64,000 nt of DNA, from contig CP107851.1 of the NCBI GenBank assembly GCA_036013505.1, forward strand, positions 9,286,001 to 9,350,000. Reading direction: 5' to 3'. The DNA comes from Streptomyces sp. NBC_00510. GTDB taxonomy: Bacteria; Actinomycetota; Actinomycetes; Streptomycetales; Streptomycetaceae. Every line of letters starts with the position of its first letter. The stretch's first letter is position 1. Under the pieces are notes generated by a model, which saw only the letters and a list, made by a program, of their open reading frames with translations, did no database searches and was not told the origin of the DNA. Below, piece after piece: positions 58,796 to 64,000 of this stretch. The translations under genes were made by a program, and so were the position numbers.

Positions 58796-59899
58796 TCAAA
58801 GAGTGGAGGACATATCGGGACCGGACGCCTCCGTCCGTAATTCCATCGCCCCGCGGGCGAGAATCCGGAGAGAGTCGTGCATTCGGTAGTGGCCGTCCGG
58901 TCCCTCCTCCAGGAGGCCCGCCCCGACGAGCGTTTCGAGGACCTGCGCGGCGCCCCGGGACAGCAAAGGCTTTCCGGTCGGAGGTGCGGTGGGGGTGATA
59001 TCGGAACCACCCCGGGAATGGTCTCGACCATTGGCGCCGGAATGCGGGCGGTAACGCCCGGGAGGGCCGGCGGAGAGGTCCTCGCCGCGCAGCACCGCGA
59101 GCTCCAGCCGCTGCAGGGCGGCCCCGGGGTCGACACCGAGCTCGGTGCGCAGGTACTCCTTCACCACCCGGTACTCGCACAGCGCCTCGGCACGCCGCCC
59201 GGTGCGGTGGAGCGCCTCGACGAGCTGTGCCCAGAAGGGTTCGTGCGCCGGGTGGGAGCGGGCCACCGGCCAGAGCTCGGACAGCACCTGGCGGCTGCGG
59301 CCCAGCGCGAGCTCCAGGTCGAAGACCCGCTCCATGGCGCGCAGCCGCTCCTCGGTCAGCCGGGGTACGACCTCGCGCTGGAGGATGTCGGAGTGGATGT
59401 TGGCCAGCAGCGGCCCCTGCCAGAGGGCCAGCGCGGTCCGCAGGATGTGCAGCTCCCGCTCCGGGCCGGACGTCTCGTCGGCCACGCGCAGCAGGTCGCG
59501 GAAGGCGATCAGGTCCAGCGAGCCGGCGTCCGCGCCGATCCGGTAGCCCCCGGGGACGGCCTCGATGAGGGTGCCGGCGATGCCGTACTTGGTGAAGAGC
59601 TGCCGTAATCGCTGCACGCAGGTGTGCAGGGCCGACCTGGCGCTGACGGGGCGCTCCTCGCCCCAGACCACCCGCTGCAGGAATTCGGCGGACACCGTGG
59701 AATTGGGATGCAAAAGGAGAGCCGCGAGGAGATTTGCGGGCTTCGACGGCTGAAGTGCAATGACGTTGCCGCCGTCCGCTATCCTCACCGGTCCGAGCAT
59801 GAGGAACTTCGGACTGAATTCGTCCGAATCTAATAACGTGTTCGGTCCGAGATCACCGGACGCTTCTTGGACACGGTCGACAGATTGCCTTTTATGCAT
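58796..59899 (-). CDS. SARP/AfsR-type pathway regulator with TTA codons
   Basis: About 367 residues. The winged-helix DNA-binding domain occupies about 30-130 (FLMLGPVRIADGG, LLAALLLHPNSTVSAEFLQRVVWGEERPVSARSALHTCVQRLRQLF, GGYRI), and the bacterial activator domain about 135-285 (REVVPRLTEERLRAMERVFDLELALGR). No NB-ARC ATPase follows. After a spacer the protein ends with LVGAGLLEEGPDGHYRMHDSLRILARGA, which resembles the winged-helix tail of AfsR. Codons 22-23 are TTA TTA, implying bldA dependence. Start taken as ATG 59899; an in-frame TTG at 59968 and ATG at 59800 are alternatives. Likely activator of the RiPP operon. Confidence 0.85.
   Translation of the reverse strand: MHKRQSVDRVQEASGDLGPNTLLDSDEFSPKFLMLGPVRIADGGNVIALQPSKPANLLAALLLHPNSTVSAEFLQRVVWGEERPVSARSALHTCVQRLRQLFTKYGIAGTLIEAVPGGYRIGADAGSLDLIAFRDLLRVADETSGPERELHILRTALALWQGPLLANIHSDILQREVVPRLTEERLRAMERVFDLELALGRSRQVLSELWPVARSHPAHEPFWAQLVEALHRTGRRAEALCEYRVVKEYLRTELGVDPGAALQRLELAVLRGEDLSAGPPGRYRPHSGANGRDHSRGGSDITPTAPPTGKPLLSRGAAQVLETLVGAGLLEEGPDGHYRMHDSLRILARGAMELRTEASGPDMSSTL
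59831..59836 (-). other. Two adjacent TTA leucine codons in the SARP gene
   Basis: The minus strand reads ACG TTA TTA GAT at codons 21-24 of the SARP. TTA is the rarest codon in Streptomyces and is read only by the bldA tRNA. If translation began at ATG 59800 the codons would lie outside the gene. Confidence 0.7.
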
Positions 59900-60355
59900 T
59901 TCCGCCCACACTCCCCGCTGACGCCGGGAACGTATCACGCACACGAACTCGTCACAAGGGGCCCGCAAGGCCTTCCCCGAGGGATTGCCGCGGCTGCGTA
60001 TGCACCATTTAACCTAAAACATCTACGCGTGTCGACCCGGTGCCGTGAAAAAGTCCGCCGGGCTCCTCCGGGACTTCGGGCATTGCTCCACGAATGTGCG
60101 GAAGTCGGTGCGGAGCGGCCTGGGGAATCACGGCCCTTTCGTGCCTGCGCCCACGCGCGGTCCGCCCGCCGGGCGGGGGCCCAGGGTGCCCGCCGCGGGG
60201 CGGTCCGTTGCGGCAGGGGACGTACAGATGCGAGGACCCGGCGTAAAAACGCCCTGCGTCGGGTAAAGAGGGCTCCGTGGCCGTCTCCGTCAGGAGGCGA
60301 CTCCGGGTCACGCAGTCGGCGTGGCTCGGCGGCTGGCACGTGAAGGATGGACGCG

Positions 60356-60559
60356 GTGGCGACAGGCGTCGTGAAGTGGTTCAACTCGGAAAAGGGCTTC
60401 GGCTTCATCGCACAGGACGGAGGTGGCCCCGATGTGTTCGCGCACTATTCGAACATCGCCGGCAACGGCTACCGCGAACTGGTCGAGGGTGAGGCCGTGA
60501 CGTTCGACGTCACCCAGGGACAGAAGGGACCGCAGGCGGAGAACATCATCCGCAACTGA
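60356..60559 (+). CDS. Cold-shock protein (CspA family)
   Basis: 67 residues, nucleic-acid-binding OB fold: VVKWFNSEKGFGFIAQDGGGPDVFAHYSNI with RNP1 (KGFGFI) and RNP2 (VFAHY). RNA chaperone or transcription antiterminator. The GTG 60356 is preferred over the ATG 60347 because GAAGGA at 60342-60347 then sits eight bases upstream and the product begins MATGVVKWF like other Streptomyces CspA proteins. The gap 59900-60355 behind it contains no supportable gene. It includes the AT-rich SARP promoter region and probably a cspA leader. Confidence 0.9.
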   Translation: MATGVVKWFNSEKGFGFIAQDGGGPDVFAHYSNIAGNGYRELVEGEAVTFDVTQGQKGPQAENIIRN

Positions 60560-60570
60560 GGTCCACGACC

Positions 60571-60630
60571 GGGGTGGCCGGGTCGTCACCGGCAGCGCGC
60601 ACATGGCTGCCGGGGAGGCCCGGCCACCCC
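60571..60630 (+). terminator. Nested hairpin terminator after cspA
   Basis: Outer 12-base arms GGGGTGGCCGGG and CCCGGCCACCCC enclose an inner hairpin CCGGCAGC/GCTGCCGG, 11 bases after the cold-shock stop codon. Confidence 0.6.
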
Positions 60631-60712
60631 GTCCCCGTCTGCGGTCCCGCGCCTGCCCCACCTGTGGACCCCGCCTCCGGGCCGGCGTCCGGGGCGAGGA
60701 CACTGGGGCGGT

Positions 60713-61474
60713 ATGACGCACTGGTACGAGCGACGCGACGTCGAGGACGGAATCGTCCGCGTCAGTGAGCCGCACGCCCACCAGATCGTGAAGGCCAACG
60801 TGTGGTGGCTGCGCGGCTCCGAACGCGACCTCGTCGTGGACGCCGGTCTCGGGGTGGTGCCCCTGCGCCGGGAGCTTCCGGACGTCTTCGCGAGGGACCC
60901 GCTGCTGCTCCTCACCCACGCACACCTCGACCACGTCGGCGGCGCCCGCGAGTTCCCCGAGCGCGTCGCCCACACCGCGGACGCCGCGGCTCTGGCGCGC
61001 GGCGTGCCGGCGAGCCTGTACGGGCCCGAACTCGCCGAACGGCTCGGCACCGAGGACGTGGGCGCGTCCTTCCCCGACCTCCTCCTCGACGCCCTGCCCG
61101 GCCCCGGGTACGACCCCGGCAGCTACGGCATCGGCCCGGTGACCCTCACCCGCACCCTGAGCGGGGACGAGCGGATCGACCTCGGCGACCGCACCCTCAC
61201 CGTCCTCCACCTGCCGGGGCACACGCCGGGCTCCGTCGCCCTCCTCGAGGAGCGGACGGGGGCGCTGTACTCCGGCGACGCCGTCTACGACGGCTACCTC
61301 GTCGACGACCTGCCCGAGTCCGACGTGCCGGCCTACCGGCGCACCGCGGCCTTCCTCGCCGACCTGGACGTCTCCGTCGTCCACCCCGGCCACGGGCGGA
61401 GCTTCGGCCGTGACCGGCTGCGCGAGGTGGCGGAGCGCTACCTGCGCCGCAGCGCTCCCGCGGACCGCTCCTGA
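60713..61474 (+). CDS. Metallo-beta-lactamase fold hydrolase
   Basis: 253 residues with the HxHxDH metal motif LLTHAHLDHVGG near residue 66-76, then LHLPGHTPGSVAL, LYSGDAVYDG and VVHPGHGRSFG, completing a two-metal site. Substrate could be a glyoxalase-type thioester, lactone or nucleotide; it is not readable. ATG 60713. Single gene after the cspA terminator. Confidence 0.85.
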   Translation: MTHWYERRDVEDGIVRVSEPHAHQIVKANVWWLRGSERDLVVDAGLGVVPLRRELPDVFARDPLLLLTHAHLDHVGGAREFPERVAHTADAAALARGVPASLYGPELAERLGTEDVGASFPDLLLDALPGPGYDPGSYGIGPVTLTRTLSGDERIDLGDRTLTVLHLPGHTPGSVALLEERTGALYSGDAVYDGYLVDDLPESDVPAYRRTAAFLADLDVSVVHPGHGRSFGRDRLREVAERYLRRSAPADRS

Positions 61475-61541
61475 CCGTGCTCTGCCGGGGTCAGCCCGGC
61501 GGATCGGGCACGGGCCGCGGGTACGTGCGCGGGTACGGGCC

Positions 61542-61982
61542 TCAGGCCAGCCGCAGGGTGACGTAGGCGATGGTGTCCCCGGGCAGCACGTAGCGTTCGA
61601 CCTCGACGAAGCCCCGCGCCTCCGCGAAACGCAGCCCCTCGGTGTTGGATGCCAGGACGACCGTCTCGACCGCCACCGCGCCCAACTCGCGCGCCCGGTC
61701 GATCCCCCGGGTGTAGAGCCGCATGCCGAAGCCCTGCCCCCGGTGGTCGGGCAGCACCCGGGCGATGACCGTGGCCGTGCCCTCCTCCCCGGTGGGCGGC
61801 CGCACGGTCGTGCAGCCCACGACGGCGTCACCGAGGTAGGCGACCTCCAGGTGGTTGCGCTGCGATCGCTCGCGCACGTCGTCGAGGGAGAGCGGGCCGG
61901 TGGGGATGATCGTGTTGTGGACGAACCGCCAGTCCTCGAGCATGGCGTCGCCGTGGGGCCGTTCGATGCGAAGGGTCGACAT
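61542..61982 (-). CDS. GNAT family N-acetyltransferase
   Basis: 146 residues. Acetyl-CoA-binding region VIARVLPDHRGQGFGMRLYTRGIDRARELGA, then VVLASNTEGLRFAEARGFVEVERY. Substrate unknown. ATG 61982; no strong Shine-Dalgarno sequence is visible before it, and longer in-frame starts exist. It is divergent from the DMT-family gene, 133 bases away. Confidence 0.8.
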   Translation of the reverse strand: MSTLRIERPHGDAMLEDWRFVHNTIIPTGPLSLDDVRERSQRNHLEVAYLGDAVVGCTTVRPPTGEEGTATVIARVLPDHRGQGFGMRLYTRGIDRARELGAVAVETVVLASNTEGLRFAEARGFVEVERYVLPGDTIAYVTLRLA

Positions 61983-62115
61983 CGCAGCAGGAAACCGGTG
62001 GACGGCGAGCGGCGTCAACCGCATTTGCCGGAGGCCGGAGGGCCTGCGACGCGTCGCGCGGCGCGGTGGGGGAGCGCAGCGGTTAGCGTGGGCCGGGATC
62101 CGGAGGAGAGCCCTG

Positions 62116-62994
62116 GTGCAGACCACCCTTGCCGTGTTGTTCGCGCTGCTCGCGGCCGTCAGCAACGCCCTGGCCACCGTGCTCCAGCGCTACGCGGCCC
62201 GCACGGTCCCGCTCTCGGTGGGGCTGCGTCCGGCCCTCATGGGCGAACTGCTGCGCAAGCCCGTGTGGCTCGCCGGATTCGGCGCGGTGATCGCGGCGGC
62301 CGCGTTCCAGGCCCTGGCCCTGCTCAACGGCGCGCTCTCGCTCGTCCAGCCGCTGTTCGTCCTGGAGTTGCCCTTCGCCCTGTTCATCGGCGGCCTGGTG
62401 CTGCGCCGCCGGCTCCCGCCGCGTGGCTGGGCCGCCGTCGCCGCCATGGTGGTGGGGCTGGGCGTGGGGCTGTGGGCCGCGTCACCGAGCGGCGGGGTCG
62501 ACCGGCCGCGCACCGGCCTGTGGGCGATGGCGGTGCCGAGTTGTGCCGCCGCCGTCCTGGTGCTCGTCGGCACCGCCGTCCGGCGTCCCGAGGGCCGCGT
62601 GCGCGCCGCCTGCTTCGGCCTGTCGGCCGCCATCTGCTACGCGCTGACCGCCGGGCTCCTGAAGGACGCCACGCAGGTGTGGGCCACCGACGGGGCGGCC
62701 GCCTTCTTCACCGTGTGGCAGACGTACGGGTTCGCGCTGGTCGGGGTCGCGGCCGTCTTCCTCCTGGAGAACGCCATGCAGTCCGGGCCCCTGGTGGCCT
62801 CCCAGCCCGCGCTGACGCTGGGGGACGCGACCGTGAGCCTCGCGCTGGGCGTGACGGTGTTCGAGGAGCAGCTGCGGGGAGGCTGGTGGCTCCTGCCCAT
62901 GCTGCTGGGCGCGCTGCTCGTGGTGGCGGGCGCGTTCGTCCTGGTCCGGGTCCCGCTCGTCCGCACGTTGGTGGGGCCGGACGCACCCCGCTGA
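62116..62994 (+). CDS. DMT (EamA-like) family membrane protein
   Basis: 292 residues with about nine to ten hydrophobic helices in the drug/metabolite transporter arrangement (LAVLFALLAAVSNALATVLQRYAAR at the start, ALSLVQPLFVLELPFALFIGG, LVASQPALTLGDATVSLALGVTVFEEQL near the end). Related to Streptomyces magnesium-transporter-like DMT proteins, but the transported compound is unknown. GTG 62116 is seven bases after GGAGGAG. Confidence 0.8.
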   Translation: MQTTLAVLFALLAAVSNALATVLQRYAARTVPLSVGLRPALMGELLRKPVWLAGFGAVIAAAAFQALALLNGALSLVQPLFVLELPFALFIGGLVLRRRLPPRGWAAVAAMVVGLGVGLWAASPSGGVDRPRTGLWAMAVPSCAAAVLVLVGTAVRRPEGRVRAACFGLSAAICYALTAGLLKDATQVWATDGAAAFFTVWQTYGFALVGVAAVFLLENAMQSGPLVASQPALTLGDATVSLALGVTVFEEQLRGGWWLLPMLLGALLVVAGAFVLVRVPLVRTLVGPDAPR

Positions 62995-63035
62995 GCGGCA
63001 CCCGGCGGGCGTCCGCGGGGGCCCCCGCCTCGCGT

Positions 63036-64000
63036 TCAGTCGAAGCCGAGATCCCGCAGATTGGTCTTCGCCAGCTCCACGATCTCGTCCGCCCGCCCGG
63101 ACAGGATCGTGCGGGTCGCGAAGAGGGTGAACCCCTTGAGCTGGCCATAGGTGATCTTCGGGGGCAGCGACAGCTCGTGGCGCGCGGTACGGGCGTCGAC
63201 CAGGGCGGGGCCGTCGTGGTCGAGCGCGGCCGAGAGCGCCTCGGCGAGCTGACCCGGCTGTTCGGCCCGGGCACCGAACAGCCCCGCCGCCCGGGCGACT
63301 TCGGCGTAGTCCGCCTCGCCCAGGTCGGTGCCGAAGTTGACGATGCCCGCGGCCTTCATCTCCAGCTCCACGAAGGAGAGCGCGGTGTTGTTGAAGACCA
63401 CGATCTTGACGGGCAGGTCCAGTTGACGGAGTGTGAGCAGCTCCCCGAGGAGCATGCTCAGGCCGCCGTCCCCGCACAGGGCCACGACCTGGCGTCCCGG
63501 ATGGGACGCCTGGACGCCGATGGCGTGCGGCAGGGCGTTGGCCATCGTGCCGTGGTTGAACGAGCCGATGAGCCGCCGGTGGCCGTTCATCGTCAGGTAG
63601 CGGGCCGCCCACACCGTGGGGGTGCCGACGTCGGCGGTGAAGACGGCGTCCGGGGTGGTGAGCTTGTCGACGGTGGCGGCGACGTGCTGGGGGTGCATGG
63701 GGGAGTCCGAAGGACCGGCCGCCGCGAGGTGGTCCAGCCGGCCGCGCACCTTCCGGTAGTGGCCGGTCATCCGGTCGGCGAAGGACCGGTCGGCCCGGGG
63801 ACGGAGCAGCGGGAGCAGCGCGGCGGCGGTGTCCTTGACGGTGCCGACCAGCGGGACGTCGACGTCGGTGCGCCGCCCGATGTGCTCGCCGCGCACGTCG
63901 ACCTGGACGACCGGCACGTCGGGGCCCGGGTAGAACTGGCGGTACGGGAAGTCGGTGCCGAGCATCAGCAGCGCGTCGCAGTGCTCCATCGCCCGGTAGC
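63036..64000 (-). CDS. poxB: Pyruvate oxidase / TPP-dependent decarboxylase, partial (5' end outside window)
   Basis: C-terminal about 321 residues of a TPP-dependent enzyme of the pyruvate oxidase (PoxB) family. Readable: YRAMEHCDALLMLGTDFPYRQFYP (central FAD-domain region), SFNHGTMANALPHAIG, and the TPP-binding motif ALCGDGGLSMLLGELLTLRQLDLPVKIVVFNN. PoxB decarboxylates pyruvate to acetate and CO2, passing electrons to quinone at the membrane. The frame is open to the window edge at 64000, so the N-terminal TPP/pyrimidine domain is not visible. Confidence 0.85.
   Translation of the reverse strand, partial: YRAMEHCDALLMLGTDFPYRQFYPGPDVPVVQVDVRGEHIGRRTDVDVPLVGTVKDTAAALLPLLRPRADRSFADRMTGHYRKVRGRLDHLAAAGPSDSPMHPQHVAATVDKLTTPDAVFTADVGTPTVWAARYLTMNGHRRLIGSFNHGTMANALPHAIGVQASHPGRQVVALCGDGGLSMLLGELLTLRQLDLPVKIVVFNNTALSFVELEMKAAGIVNFGTDLGEADYAEVARAAGLFGARAEQPGQLAEALSAALDHDGPALVDARTARHELSLPPKITYGQLKGFTLFATRTILSGRADEIVELAKTNLRDLGFD

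Noticed and set aside
59867..60343. Plus-strand frame across the SARP promoter region
   Set aside because: Arg/Ala/Pro composition, no Shine-Dalgarno sequence, no motif, and it overlaps the SARP 5' end and the cspA leader.

Overview
This window is high-GC actinobacterial chromosome and almost certainly Streptomyces. Evidence: GC-rich third codon positions, GTG and TTG starts, GTGA/ATGA translational couplings, a SARP-type regulator with TTA codons, an ECF41 sigma factor, a DUF6204 gene, several SpoIIE/PP2C phosphatases, and a thiopeptide-like RiPP cluster. I saw no rRNA, tRNA, CRISPR array, insertion sequence or prophage.

Left end (161-8744, all minus strand). A three-gene respiratory formate dehydrogenase operon (alpha 2193-5486, beta 1177-2196, NrfD-type anchor 161-1180). 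The alpha gene reads through an in-frame TGA at 4917-4919 that corresponds to the active-site selenocysteine, with a SECIS-like hairpin right behind it. Upstream are a cysteine desulfurase/selenocysteine lyase-like gene, two short-chain dehydrogenases and a DUF2255 gene.

8.9-33.7 kb: mixed housekeeping and accessory genes. They include an integral-membrane SpoIIE phosphatase, an autoregulated HTH/Clp-N pair with a striking palindrome, a Na+/H+ antiporter, and a GntR-nitrilase-amine permease module. Next come coupled NUDIX/phosphotransferase genes, a GT39-like membrane glycosyltransferase, a stand-alone hemC, ThuA, a LexA-like repressor and an ECF41 sigma factor with a plausible autoregulated promoter. 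The stretch ends with an alpha/beta hydrolase lacking its usual nucleophile, two aldehyde dehydrogenases around a TetR gene (one frameshifted), and a secreted Gly/His/Tyr-rich protein.

33.8-42.0 kb: a signalling island. It holds a SpoIIE phosphatase, a PP2C with a zinc ribbon, an RsbW-like ATPase, a response regulator coupled to a small HTH protein, a CHASE3-type histidine kinase coupled to a response-regulator/SpoIIE fusion, and a Ppx/GppA phosphatase.

43.6-59.9 kb: the most interesting part, a complete class of RiPP machinery. A 57-residue precursor (plus strand, 43773-43946) has a core made only of Ser, Thr and Cys apart from a final Ala. Facing it is a long minus-strand operon: leader-binding F protein, YcaO, SagB-type dehydrogenase, LanB glutamylation protein, LanB elimination protein, a fused M50-metalloprotease/ABC-ATPase, an ABC-2 permease and a second YcaO. 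A SARP regulator with two adjacent TTA codons sits at the head. The predicted product is a thiazole/oxazole plus dehydroamino-acid peptide of the goadsporin/thiopeptide type. No second SpaB_C-like protein (the usual pyridine synthase) is visible, so a linear azole-containing peptide is more likely than a macrocyclic thiopeptide.

Right end (60.3-64.0 kb): a cold-shock protein, a metallo-beta-lactamase-fold hydrolase, a GNAT acetyltransferase, a DMT-family membrane protein, and the 3' part of a pyruvate oxidase that runs off the window.
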